64,000 nucleotides of DNA from Heligmosomoides polygyrus polygyrus. Lineage: Eukaryota; Nematoda; Chromadorea; Rhabditida; Heligmosomidae. The notes under the pieces are model-generated. The model ran no database searches, was not told where the DNA came from, and worked only from the letters and a program-made list of their open reading frames with translations. The stretch is from assembly GCA_947396885.1 (NCBI GenBank), contig OX377204.1, forward strand, positions 45,433,139 through 45,497,138, read 5' to 3'. Positions 1-10,179 of this stretch are shown here, piece after piece. The position numbers and the translations under genes were made by a program. Numbering within the stretch: position 1 is the stretch's first letter; each line of letters opens with the position of its first letter.

Positions 1-1454
1 GCCCCGTATGAAGACCCCTTTTTGGAGTCTGGTTTCTATATGGTTAGAAAATATCTTTTCTCTTTTTTTTCAAAGAGCCACTAAAATTTTTGAATTCTAA
101 ATAATAAACCGAGTTATGATCAATTTCAAAAAAAAAATGAAAAAAGTGTAATCACTCCAATGTCGACGGTGCAGTGTTTACGAGCAGTTCTTCACAAAAT
201 TGATCACGTCTCGGTTCATTTTTTAAAATTCGAAAATTCCAATTTTTAATTCTTAATAATATTCCAATAGTTGTTTTCTTCTAGTTTCTAAAAAAAGTCA
301 TTGACTTTTTTAAACTTTGAAAATCTTACTGAATTATAGTCATTTTTGTGAAGGACGAATTTCGTCGCTCCTATGACGTCGTGGCCATATCGACCAGGAG
401 TCGATTCAATCCAATCGTTTCAGAAAACCATGATTTTCACGCTGTGCATTGAACAGGACTTGAAACTTTTCGTGGCAAGATTTCAACTGTGTGGGTGAAC
501 TCCTTCAGGTAAAGGTTAATTAATTTTTCTTGAAAAACGAAAAATTTAGATACGATCCGCCCTAATCATATCGGAGATCGCTGCGAAGAAGCTCAGCTTT
601 TTACAGTGTAATATTCATGACTTAAAATCAAAAATCCATGAAGCACAGTTTCACTCTCGCGTGTTCCTTCCTGCAGAAGATTGAAAATTTTTCCACGAGA
701 AGACCACCTTCAGTGGCGATCGATGACATCGGAAAACGCAACGGCTCCACGTAACCTACCATATTTCGAGGCTTGTTCGACGTCTCTGAAAAATTCACAA
801 AGCTTTGAAAACTATAAGAAGTCTGGACTCTACGCTTTGAAACGCAGGTTGTTAAAATAGCAGCTTCCATGTGATTAGTGGTGTCGATTTTTTTCGGCAA
901 GTTATACAAATCGGGTTGTACGTTCATACAGAAGGTTGTCTCAGGAAGACAAGGTTTTACTACCGTGTGTCAAACTGTGGCTTAAAGGGTACTTCACTTC
1001 CTGATGCAGTTTCCTGCAGAAGAGTGAGAAATATAAGAAGAGTAATTCCGTGAGAAGTCGATCCTCCGATTGCCATTCCGTCATCGATTCGAAGAGCGTT
1101 TCAAAAAATCGTGTAGCGAATGCACTTAGTCCTTAGTAACGAACACTTGAAATTTTATAGAGTGCAACTTTGGACGTAGATGTTGCTTGTTTAGGCAGAA
1201 AACTGTCGTATCATGACTTCCTGGAAAAAAAATCTGAAAAAATTGGAAACCTCTCATTGACTCCAAATCTGCCGGCGGGAAATCTTTATTTTTAACACGT
1301 AATACAAACACCACTAAATTCTTTTACATAACTTTCGGGAACGAAGGTGAGACTCCACGCTGTTGTAAACACTCCTGGAAAATAAACAACTTATTAAAAA
1401 TTGCAAACATTGCCTAAAAACCTCGAAAAATAAGAGAGAATCCTCTGCTAAAAC
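1..1454. other. AT-rich upstream DNA, nothing recognised
   Basis: Short reading frames only, none with a recognisable domain or splice context. I see no RNA gene or repeat that matches elsewhere in the window until the block starting near 1455. Confidence 0.5.
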
Positions 1455-1570
1455 AGTAGGAGTACGACCCCCCCCCTCCCTCCCAAACGGCGTCATAGTA
1501 CGACCCCACCCCCCTTCGATTCTCGAATCTCAAGCTTAAGCCTGGCACGTCGGACACGTCATGAGGGTAT
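1455..1570. repeat. Dispersed repeat with two GTACGACCCC motifs
   Basis: Two copies of a GTACGACCCC motif are followed by a segment containing CGATTCTCG and then AGCCTGGCACG. The same order of motifs occurs in reverse complement at about 62300-62398, so this is a dispersed repeat of unknown class. Confidence 0.6.
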
Positions 1571-2137
1571 TTGCTGAAGTTCCTTCCCTTCTCAGTTCTG
1601 TGCTCTCCGCGTCAATGGAGGGAGCTCCTGAAGGCTGCCCCTGTGAACAAGTTTCAGTAGCTACACAGCATCATTTTTAGTGAAACAGAAGCAATGAAGA
1701 GGTGCAGTGCCAACTGTTCATGTGGGCTGTTTTTGATATTAGAGATATTGTATTTTTCAGCGGCTTTGCTCGCAACATCACTTCCGATTCAAACGAAAGT
1801 CCTGAAGACAGGATCGAGCCTTGGTGAAGGAAATTCAGGAAAGCGAGTATGACTGAGCGACTATTTCTCGACCACGATTTCTTGTCGTTCCTTTTTCTTT
1901 TATTGAATTTATCTCTCGGTCTGAAATCGGAAGTATCGTGTGTTCGTGAACATGCAATGGTGAACAGTTTTGCTGATGCCTTTTGCCTTCGTTGAGAACT
2001 GAAAAAATTTTGGCCGAAATGAAGTTTTGCTCATGTGTTGTCCTTCTTTCGTGATTTCGCCGTAAATTCGTGCACATTACTGAAGTTCGTATGAACACCA
2101 AAGTTCGATGCCATGGAGGGAGTGATTCAGAGTACTT

Positions 2138-2147
2138 GTTGCAGGAA
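2138..2147 (+). promoter_or_regulatory. 3' splice acceptor just before the TTL start codon (candidate trans-splice site)
   Basis: The sequence TTGTTGCAG ends at 2144 and is followed by GAA and then ATG at 2148. This fits a nematode 3' splice acceptor that receives a spliced leader, leaving a 3-nt 5' UTR. It argues for the start at 2148 rather than the upstream in-frame ATG at 2070, which also lacks a signal peptide. Cis-splicing from an unseen 5' exon is the alternative. Confidence 0.6.
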
Positions 2148-2295
2148 ATGCTTCTCCTCTCGACATATCTGCTCATTGCTTCCATTGGTTGTTCCAGCGC
2201 TTTTCGAAAACAGGGCGTGGCGGTGAAAGGTCGACTTATGTGCAGTGGAAAGCCGCTGAGAAACGTCAAGGTCAAGATCTACGATCTGGACAGGA
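2148..2295 (+). CDS. TTL gene exon 1 (signal peptide and first strands)
   Basis: Encodes residues 1-49 and the first base of codon 50. It carries the hydrophobic signal sequence and the VKGRLMCSGKPLRNVKVKIYD core. The donor GTAAGG follows at 2296. Reading through the donor gives residues unlike the family, which supports the splice. Confidence 0.93.
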
Positions 2296-5200
2296 GTAAG
2301 GATACCGGCGCTCTCCCCTTCCAGTTTGATCCCGTTATCCTTACATTAAGAGCAAACTAAGGCTAAATTTTTGTGAGCCGACAAAGCCAGCATTGGCGAA
2401 CCTTTTTGCGCTGTTATTCGCAAAGCGGTCAAGTGGAATGTGCTGCGTACAAACCTTATCACTCCATGTTGATATTCTTCTACACCAAATTTCAGCGAGA
2501 CGTCTCAAAAGTACCATAGCTGCTGGCGAGCCTTTTGTGTCTGAAAACTCCGCTGCTCCCGTGCAAGACATCTAGACCTCTGATACTTTTTGAAGGATTT
2601 TGAAATAACATTTTGGCCGTGTCATAACAATGTCCACTTCAAATGACATTGTTTGCACAAAGTATCTAAAACCGTGTTTTAAGTGGGCTGGCAGCCAGCG
2701 CTAAGCCGTGCCAGAACATGTCAAGAGCCATATTGTGGTGCGTTGAGCAACTCATTATGATAAAGAGCTCCATACTGATCCTTTCGCTCACAGTGAGCTT
2801 TGTTCGTGAACTTTTATTATTTAACTTTTATCAGCATTAATAAAAACAATAATGATTTCTTTTGGGATTTATGGGAATTAATTAGCGCCGTCCTTTATTC
2901 TTCATCCGTTATCCTTATTACCGTTTCTTTGCTCAGCTTTTCCTTTAACGCGAGCGCACTTTTTTTCGAACGTTTTCGTTACCTTTTGTACGCATCTTCC
3001 ATTTTTCTATTACTCCTTTACTTTGAGATCCAATTTCCAGGCAAATGTTTTTTAAGGCTGTAGCGTGTACATGGTGCAAATAAATAAATAAATAAATAAA
3101 TACTGCAACCAACTTTAATACAATATAAAACGCCATCTGCCCATGTATTTGAAACCATGGCATGATTCGTAAAGTGACCGAGCAGGTGAGAGATTATAAT
3201 AAGATTAGGGTCCAGATCTTCAACGTATCTTGTCTACGACCAGTATGCAGTCGACCCATCGGGCATGGAAAGTATGTCTTCCAAAGTCAAACCAGCGGAA
3301 ATAGAGAGTTTCGGATACGAGACTTCCACGTACTCTGCGCCGCTGCAGTGTGGGAGGGGGACGTTCGGCCGTTCTGCCTGAAAGCGGCGCGGGCAAAGGA
3401 GCGGGGCAGTGCCTGCGGAGACAATTAGCGTCGACTCGCTCAGTGACACCCGCCGCTTCGCGCTCAGCCAGGCAGACCTCGCCACGGAGGCGATGGTGAC
3501 CTTGCCAGCTAGAGGAGCCTGTAGGTCGACCAGATTTGGTGTGACTACAGTCGGTAGAGGGATAGGAGGCTCAGACGGCTTGCATTGGCAGTCCAGGAAT
3601 TGGAATTGATCTGCACCCTACCATCTCCTATATCAGAATTTCAAGCTCTATCGAATGAGCCAGGAAAGAATCTTGTCTCAATATTCCTTACAACATTTTT
3701 TCAGGCGCAGCTAACTTTCGGTAAATATCAGTTTTTATTTATATCAGAATTAACTAAGGCGCATGCTTCCAGGCTACTACTGATGTGAACTCTACCATTT
3801 CCTGTACTAGAATTTCGATTTCTATCAAATGAGCTAGAAATTATCCTGTCTAAAAAAACCCTTAAGGCGGCTTAGGGCGTTGTTTACTTTCTTTAAATAT
3901 CAGTTTTTATTTATATCAGAATTAATTGTGAGACATGCTTCCAGCCTGAAATTGCGCGAGGAATATAACTAGATAGACGAGAGACCTTCTAAGAGAACAC
4001 CAGGTGCTCAACATTTTTGAAGACGACATTATGATCTTCCAGTGCGTAGAGCACGTTCCCAGTTTTAAATTGCACGATGAGCTCGATTTGACAGTTGGTA
4101 GACTTCCTAAGAACACCAAAGTACTCTAATTTTCTCATGAAATTTCATGAGCGTTTCCTAACTCGTTAATTGGTGGAGGAGACATTGGCTATGTAGGTAC
4201 ATTGCCTGTTGGACGCGAGGTCAAAATACTGCTAGAAGCCACAAACGACTGGACGAGCAATTTGAAGTATTGTGTAATGAAATTTATTCTCTCTGAACAT
4301 TAGATTCGATGAAGCACCTATCCAGTCGTCGTCTCGAAATATGTGATGTGTGCATTATAAGGTTACATAGAAAAGAAAAAAGTTACAAAATGCTAAAGAG
4401 GTGTCATGTCGAAACTAACGCTTTAAACTTCTGTTAAAAGATCTCTCGTCTATCCGATTGGAATCCCCGTGCAATTTTATTAGCCAGGAAGCACGTCTCG
4501 AATTTAATCCTGATATATGTGATATGTGAATAGAAATCTATATTCAGCGAAAATAAACAGCGCATTAAAAGAATCGCTTTAAGGGTCACTGAGGCAGGGT
4601 TCTTTTCTGGATCATTCGATAGAGCTCGAAATTCTAATATAGAAGATGGTAAGGTTGAGATCAGTCCCAATTTCTGGACTACCAATGCAAGCTGTCTAGC
4701 CTCCTATCCCTCTATCGATTGTAATCACACCAAATCTGGTCGACCTACTGGCTCCCGTGGTTGGCTGGGTCAGCATCGCCTCTGCGGCGAGGGCTGTCTG
4801 GCTGAGCGCGAAGCGGCGGGTGTCACTGCGCGAGTCGACGCTAATTGGCTCCGCAGGCACTCTCCCGCGTCTTTGCCCGCGCCGCTTTCAGGCAGAACGT
4901 CCCTCACCCCTGCAGTGTATGTATGAGGAGGTCGAAACATCGTTGCGCTTGCCACTAACTTCGACGAAGGAACTACCAGTGGAGTGTGCGAGTATTGAGA
5001 GATTTTGAGGAAAAGGAAGAGTCCGCTGGGACGACAAAATGTGCAGACTCGTTCTGAACTCGTTCAGGAATCGCGTTCACTCTTATTGCATTCAAGTTGT
5101 CCGTGATCAGACGGAATGGACGAGTTGTGATCCACGCTAAGCAGCAGCACCTGCTGGAAGAACACGAAAACAGCAAAGTAATGAGATATCGTCAACGCAG

Positions 5201-5964
5201 TTGCTCACGGGCGCTTGTGGCACGTGTGCGGAAACCAGCGGTGAGGGAACATCTTGGAGCGCCGTTATGAAGGTTGTACCCCACCCATTCGTACATCAAT
5301 CAACTCCGCATTACATCAGTACGTTCATTGGTCAGCTGCACGCAATTAACTGTAGGCCAAACACGATTTGAAATTCCCCCCCCCCCCCCCTCCCCAGCCC
5401 AGTATCACTAGAACTTATCACCAGAGGGTACTGCGACCCACCTTGAGAACATTGACTTGTATGCGTGCTAGGCTTGTACAGTGACTTGCGGCGGTCCGCC
5501 GATAAACAAGTCAGTGTTTTCTCATTTCAATAGAAGTCTGGTCGCAGTTTAGGCCTGTAGCTTGGTTGGCCGAATCAAGAACATGGAATGGGACGGGCTC
5601 CTCATCCGACTGCAACACCGCCCGCCTCATGGATTATAACATATGTAGTGTTGGAGGAGAATAAAGGGACGCCTATGCAGCTGCTGCTTGTTGGTTAATC
5701 GCGCGTCGTGTCAGACTTCTCAAACTACGAATTTCTTAAGAAACTCAACCTGATGCGGGGTCAGGTGTTAAGATCCAAGGAGCCTGTCTTCTGCCCATGG
5801 ATGTAGAAGGTTTAACAAATGTTAAGCATCAAAGAGTACTGTGAAAATTTTTTTTGCGGGTTGTTGTTTTCGTAACTGAAAGTTATGTTGGTTTCATTTT
5901 ATGCTGCTCTTTTAATGTTTTCTTATAGAGTTTATGCTAAGCAATTGTCTATACATTAAAAACA

Positions 5965-5996
<32 letters not shown>

Positions 5997-8900
5997 AAAA
6001 CTGTAGCAGCTCAAGGAAGAAGGACCGCTGAGAGAAAATACTCTCCGATTATTGGATATAACAGGATAATTGGTGTGATTAGAGAACAAACCTTACTAGA
6101 TGAGTTCAACAGACGTGCGCGACGAACAACGATCCTTCAGCTAGATGGCCGAAGAAGTAGGTTTTTAACCCATCGGTAATCCGAAAGGCTTCATGGAGCC
6201 TGGGAGTAAAGAACATTCGCATAAGTTTGGTGCCACATCGCTTCGCCCATGTCGGGCAATCGACACGCGCCAACGTAGTGGTCTATCTCTCAGAACTAAT
6301 AGTGAAGCCAGATTCGTTGGTTGTTTCGCTTTTGAGCTTATTCAAATCACTCGTTCAATCCTCTGAGACAGAGAGGTATCGATACGAGGTATGGAACTGA
6401 AGAAGTTTGAAGACGAATACGACTCTACGCATTTCCATTTCTGATTCTAAGATCACAAGTGCTCCGACACGCCTAACGGCGTGTTTCGCACTTGTGCGCT
6501 TCGCGCGACTTTGCAACATCCCTGACCTATGAAAAGTAGTTTTTGTAAAACATAAAATTCGCAAGCATCTAGGACCTTGTGCGTGCTTTATCGGCATCAA
6601 GCCGTTCACCACTTCCGTGCATTCATCACAGACATTCTCTCCGAACCGGCCATTAAAGTCACTGGTTTGTGCTGCGCAGTACTTCTGTCTCTCAGGTTGC
6701 TCCTCCGCAACCGTTCTCATGCTCAACAACTAGCTTTTCCAGTAAGAAGAAAAGAGTGAGGGAGAAGCTAGGTTCTCCCTCACTCGTTTCTTCTTACTGG
6801 ATCTAATTGCTGGTCTGCCTTTACTGGTCTTTCCTCCCCCTCCTTAGTCCCCCACCTTCCTGGTCCCAGCTCCTGGATTACTTCTAGTTCCCACTACTGA
6901 TCCCTACTGGTATCTTCTTGCTGGTTTCACCCTCCTGGTCCCTCCTCCAGGTTCTCCCTTTCCTTCCTGGTCGCTCTCCTTGTCCACCCTAGAGGTCCCC
7001 TTTACAGCCCTTCTCCTCCACCCCTTAGTGGTCCTCCCATGCTATCTGCAGGCGTCAGTGACACGATTCAGAATCAGGACGCTTGTTGCGCGACGTAGGG
7101 GGCCTGCTTTCTGGATCGAGAAGCTCAGAAGCGCGCGCAGTCGCCGCTGTGTCGAGCATGAAGAGGCTATGCATACGGCAGATTCCTTGTTCTCCGAATG
7201 GATTCCTTGCGGCTCCCTTCTTGTTGGTTCCCACTATTTTCTGTTTTCTGACCAATTTTTGACGATTTTCCCAGAAAACAGAAAAAATTTGCCCAAAATG
7301 GCCAGAAAATCAGAAAACAGAAAACAGAAATTCCGCCCATCCCTGTTCAGGATATCCAATAGAAGAAGGACTCGGCTCCGGCTAGGTTTGGTGAAAATAT
7401 TGCATGACGGTGATCTTTCGTATAGGGTTTGTTAAGCCTCTAAATGATCTATCTATCTACCACTATATAATTGAGTTAGCTCTCCGCCCTGTAGATGATG
7501 AGGCGTATCTCAGAAGGTTAGAAACCTGGCTGAGATACGCCGGCGTATCTCAGTAGGTTAGAAACCTGGCTGAGATACGCCTCATGGAACCATGAGCAAT
7601 CTCATGAAATTCCTTGCGACGTCTCTGCTTACCTCGCGCGGGCAACGTTTGCTGTTCAACATGGGATGTTGTTGCAGCAGAGGACGCGTAGCCTCCTCCT
7701 GCTTGACACAACGGCGTCTGCGTGCGTTTCTGAGCGCCTGGATCAGAAAGGCAGGTCCCTTTCGTTGCACAACAACCGTCTGATGTTAGAAGAGGGGACG
7801 CCGTCGTCCTACGACGAATGATCTCATTCAGAATTGAGCATGAGATGCTGCTGCAGCAGAGGAAGCGCAGCCTCCTCCTGCTCTACACAGCGACAACTGC
7901 GAGCCTTTCTGAGCACCACAGCACCTACGCGCGTTTCTGAGCGTCCAGATTCAGAAGCCATGCCGCCGACTTCGTGCCATTAGCATGAGAAGACCACTAA
8001 AGGGGTAAGACTAGAAGGGGGACTTCGAGGGTGGAGAACCGGCAACGAGCAGGAAGGAGCGACCTGGAGGAAGCATAGGGATGTGGGTGGAGGTCGATAG
8101 GAAAACAATGAAGCAGGCCAAGAGGTGGCAATAAGGATTTAGGCATTAAGGAGGGACCAGTAGGGAGTTACTAATCAGGGCGGAGCAGTAAAGGGGATCA
8201 GCAAGGGATCCATTACCAGTAAGGGAGGACGGATTTAGAAGATGTGACACCGATGTTGTGCAATGTGCGTTCGCTCACCGTCGTCATGTCGTGAGCGTGG
8301 AATGGCTACTTTATTGGGGTAGAGTAGTAAGGAGAACCTCGAGGGGGGGGGGAATCGACCTGGAAAAAGGGACTTGGAAGCGGGACGCAGAGTTTGAGAT
8401 GGCAGTGCGAATTCTGGCGCAAGAGAAACAAACAGCAGCACGAAAAACATTGGAGGCGTTTTGGATACACAGCAAAAATCCTAAATTGAACAGAAAGGAT
8501 GAATGCCTAGCCATAGCTAACGAACTCGCCCCATTCCTTGACCTCTGTGAATTCTGACCTCTAGAGTCCTCAGGTCAGGGCCCCGGCACGGCTTATGGGT
8601 CACCTACCAGTCATTTGGTCTGGGGCGACTCCAACGGGTCCTTCTCTGGTCTTCTAGGTGAGCCTTCTAGCCTCGGTTGCATGGTTCTTTTTCTAGTCCA
8701 CACGGTCCTTAAATTTGTTTTCTCAATTTGAAATGGTGCTTGGTGGGATAATTTTACACGTTTCTGGCTTTTCAGGCTCCGACGAAGGCGATAAGGCCGA
8801 AATGTTAGCCGAATAAACCTGTGCAATCTTGGGTAGCTGACGCACTCGAACTCAGAACGACATATTCACTATACCGAGATTTATTGAAAGTCGAACATGG

Positions 8901-9834
8901 AGAGAAACTAGTATCTTCACTTAATTATCTGACAGTGAGATGCTATCAGGAAGGCATCTTAAGAACATTAGTGTCCTAATAATTGGGTTCATGTCTCCTG
9001 TTTCAAAAAGGGGTGGGCGTGGATATCTTATTTTTAGTTTCCGTCAGTGGATGACACCTTACGCTACAAAAGACGTGGTGTGCATTCAGATCCCGGTGAC
9101 AGCGACGACTTGCTAGACGAGAAATTCAGCGACAAGGACGGCAGATTCGCGCTGTCCGGAACCACACGCGAACTTACCGACATCGAACCTGTTCTCTACA
9201 TCTTTCATGATTGCGAGGATGGCATAAGGGTAGGTCAAGTCAGCAACTCTTTCAAAACTGCGTGATTTGTCGTGCGGGGCACATGATTCTATACCTCGCT
9301 AGCCATCGCAGGCTAGGGTTATCGTCGTTCGAGTCCCGCTGGCAGTGTTGTCCCTAGATTAATGAGAAGAAACAGTGAAAAAGTCAGATGTCGAGATGAA
9401 AGCATTTCTTGAAACCACATCCTTCCCAAAGCTGCGCAGAATTAGGTGCAGAACCAGGAAGTTATATTTGGTGGCTCAAGTTCCCGGAAGAAAGCACTGT
9501 TCCATGCAAGATGAAAACGCTTGAGCAACAGTAGGAAAGCGACCGTCTCAAGCAGACGGGAGCACAGAAGGTGGATTACCCATAGCAGATTATGGAAGTG
9601 TTGCATAAAATCATAGACGGGTTAAAGAAGAGCGAAGAGGGAAAGGAATGCGAATGAGTGGAGCCAGGGAAGAGCGAGTGTCATTAAAAGTTGTTTCAGC
9701 CTTGTCAAAAGCGAATCACCATGGATGTGCCGAAGCGCTTCATTCATGGAGGAGAGCCAACGACATGGATGGACGTCGGCACTATGGAGCTTGCTATGAC
9801 ATATCCAGGCCAAGACCGCAGCTGCAATCATTGA
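2148..9834 (+). CDS. Transthyretin-like (TTL) family secreted protein, complete gene of 3 exons
   Basis: The spliced product is 140 aa, the usual length for nematode transthyretin-like proteins. These are small secreted beta-sandwich proteins; one C. elegans member, TTR-52, bridges apoptotic cells to phagocytes, but most have no known role. Coding exons are 2148-2295, 9090-9229 and 9700-9834. Residues 1-18 form a signal peptide (MLLLSTYLLIASIGCSSA). The fold follows with the family signatures VKGRLMCSGKP, DSDDLLDE, LTDIEPVLYIFHDC and PCQKR. Cysteines are at 32, 91, 98 and 138. Intron 1 (6.8 kb) has donor GTAAGG and acceptor ATTCAG and splits an Asn codon. Intron 2 (470 bp) has donor GTAGGT and acceptor TTTCAG and lies between codons. 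The frame is open across both junctions with no stops. Intron 1 is packed with repeats. Which TTL subgroup it belongs to cannot be told from this window. Confidence 0.95.
3060..3102 (+). repeat. CR1-type 3' terminus: short hairpin plus (AAAT)n
   Basis: A wobble stem GCGT/GTGC (3063-3077) directly precedes five to six AAAT units (3078-3102). The arrangement matches the other retrotransposon 3' ends in this window. The upstream AT-rich sequence (about 2640-3060) may be 3' UTR of a 5'-truncated copy, since no reverse-transcriptase codons are seen there. Confidence 0.5.
3343..4915. mobile_element. Fold-back (inverted-repeat) element in TTL intron 1
   Basis: Both ends start with CTGCAG (3343 and, reversed, 4915). 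The arms (about 3343-3780 and 4470-4915) are clearly homologous in inverse orientation: they share CTGCCTGAAAGCGGCGC, TGAGCGCGAAGCGGC and TCGACCAGATTTGGTGT. The left arm ends in a direct duplication of about 170 bp (3612-3781 and 3789-3948) that shares ATATCAGTTTTTATTTATAT. No transposase is present, so this looks like a non-autonomous DNA element. Its superfamily is not clear because no firm target duplication is visible. Confidence 0.7.
5479..5660. repeat. Dispersed repeat, family shared with 26047
   Basis: CAGTGACTTGCGG, then CGAT.AACAAGTCAG, then a GTCTGGT-like segment appear in the same order at 26047-26250. The remainder diverges. It is a dispersed repeat of unknown class. Confidence 0.55.
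5966..6000 (+). repeat. (AAAT)n tract, probable retrotransposon 3' tail
   Basis: About eight AAAT units follow an AT-rich segment. No clear terminal hairpin precedes it, unlike the other tails here. The orientation would place a truncated element to the left. Confidence 0.45.
6739..6800. repeat. 62-bp hairpin
   Basis: Arms of 28 bp starting CCAGTAAGAAGAAA match with one mismatch around a 6-base loop. It lies at the start of the GGTCCC repeat. Confidence 0.8.
7226..7350. repeat. TTTTCTG-saturated block ending in CATCCCTG
   Basis: The words TTTTCTG and CAGAAAA recur many times in about 110 bp, and the block ends with CATCCCTG. The hAT element at 17048 has the same terminal word and the same kind of word-saturated subterminal region, so this may be one end of a related element. 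The other end was not found. Confidence 0.45.
7498..7585. repeat. Two tandem 40-bp near-palindromes inside a larger palindrome
   Basis: Units 7502-7541 and 7542-7581 differ by one base. Each has perfect 12-bp arms GGCGTATCTCAG/CTGAGATACGCC with an inner GGTT/AACC stem. The outer bases ATGA and TCAT extend the symmetry. GGCGTATCTCA is also the core word of the tandem repeat at 34917-35128. Confidence 0.8.
8386..8557 (+). pseudogene. Penelope-like element: C-terminal tail of the GIY-YIG endonuclease
   Basis: The frame reads FEMAVRILAQEKQ, then ARKTLEAFWIHSKNPKLNR, then ANELAPFLDLCEF and a stop at 8555-8557. This matches my knowledge of the end of Penelope-type reverse transcriptases, where a GIY-YIG nuclease follows the RT. 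The GIY and YIG residues themselves and the whole RT are missing. The open frame upstream of about 8386 is GGTCCC repeat read through by chance. The fragment is therefore a 5'-truncated retroelement inside intron 1 of the TTL gene. Confidence 0.6.
8558..8830 (+). mobile_element. Penelope-like 3' flank with hammerhead-like core
   Basis: The sequence after the stop carries CGACGAAGGC, a GATAA loop, GGCCGAAATG (8780-8804) and then GCCGAATAAA. Penelope elements in other animals often carry hammerhead ribozymes built on CUGANGA, stem II and GAAA. Here the stem II and GAAA are present, but the expected U of CUGANGA is C, so it may be decayed. Confidence 0.4.
9090..9229 (+). CDS. TTL gene exon 2 (central transthyretin-like fold)
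   Basis: Begins after acceptor TGCATTCAG with AT, which completes an Asn codon with the last base of exon 1. It encodes residues 50-96, including DSDDLLDEKFSDKDGRF and IEPVLYIFHDCEDGIR, typical of the family. It ends before donor GTAGGT at 9230. Confidence 0.93.
9300..9370 (+). repeat. Possible tRNA-derived fragment in TTL intron 2
   Basis: A pol III B-box-like GTTCGAGTCC followed by CGC (about 9331-9343) lies in the short second intron. No convincing A box or cloverleaf could be drawn. It may be a SINE fragment. Confidence 0.3.
9700..9834 (+). CDS. TTL gene exon 3 (C-terminus and stop)
   Basis: Starts right after TTGTTTCAG in phase 0 and encodes residues 97-140: PCQKRITMDVPKRF, then WMDVGTMELAMTYPG and a final RSCNH before TGA at 9832. 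The two cysteines match the conserved C-terminal pair of the family. Confidence 0.94.
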   Translation, partial: PCQKRITMDVPKRFIHGGEPTTWMDVGTMELAMTYPGQDRSCNH

Positions 9835-9901
9835 AGGCGAACTCCTTCCTGTCAAATGCAGACACTTCTACAAAATTCCTACCGTGCCCTCGATGTGAAA
9901 C

Positions 9902-9907
9902 ATTAAA
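9902..9907 (+). terminator. Candidate poly(A) signal ATTAAA for the TTL gene
   Basis: ATTAAA lies 68 bases past the TTL stop codon. No AATAAA occurs closer. This is the common variant signal, but no cleavage site is demonstrated. Confidence 0.35.
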
Positions 9908-10082
9908 TTATAGCTTCTATATCAGCCGCTCCAGGCTTAAACTAATGTCTTCAAGCATTGTTACTAGTAAGGTCCTCAGCTTAACCGGTTCCATGCTGAT
10001 ATCAGCGGCCGGCCCAACCCCGTACCACGGGCGGGTGCTGACGGACCTCGAGGATATCGCGGATGTTACGTGCGGTCAAACA

Positions 10083-10175
10083 GCGCCGGTGGTGTAAGGC
10101 GAACATCGCTGCCCGGAAAGCAGAAGATGCGGGTTCGAGTCCCGCCTGGCGCAAGAGTTTTGATCGCAACAAAAC
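10083..10175 (+). repeat. tRNA-derived SINE (head plus short body)
   Basis: Bases 10083-10152 fold as a cloverleaf: a 7-bp acceptor GCGCCGG/CTGGCGC with one GT pair, a 4-bp D stem, a mostly paired anticodon stem, and a perfect T stem GCGGG/CCCGC around TTCGAGT. The position before the anticodon is C instead of T and the D loop is short, so it is not a normal tRNA. The following AGTTTTGATCGCAACAAAACA recurs at 24391-24411, and the head recurs at 19817. A repeated tRNA-like head with a shared tail is the structure of a SINE. Confidence 0.6.
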
Positions 10176-10179
10176 ATCC

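Larger units (their letters stand above)
6640..8385. repeat. GGTCCC-type repeat island A
   Basis: A patchwork dominated by degenerate CTGGTCCC/CCTGGT units (6800-7030, and reversed at 7985-8375) and by a module containing CTCAGAAGCGCGCGCAGT followed by GCCGCTGTGT (about 7120-7200). The same modules recur at 33030-35040. The first part (6645-6720) matches 33035-33100, sharing TCTCAGGTTGCTCCTC with a small change. Open frames here are repeat-derived and are not counted as genes. Confidence 0.65.

Noticed and set aside
2070..2147. The upstream ATG at 2070 as the TTL start
   Set aside because: It would put 26 residues before the signal peptide, and a splice acceptor at 2144 removes it from the mature message.
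5376..5396. Poly-C run as a transposon terminus like the mariner G/C runs at 20045 and 22204
   Set aside because: The run is not followed by AAAAGTAATGAGA and no partner end was found. It looks like a simple homopolymer.
8258..8557. A 99-codon host gene
   Set aside because: The N-terminal 40 codons are reversed GGTCCC repeat. Only the C-terminal part is protein-like, and it belongs to a Penelope element.
10083..10152. A functional tRNA gene
   Set aside because: The fold is good, but C replaces the T before the anticodon, the anticodon stem has a mismatch, the implied GGA anticodon is unusual for eukaryotic serine tRNAs, and head and tail recur as a repeat. A SINE explains it better.
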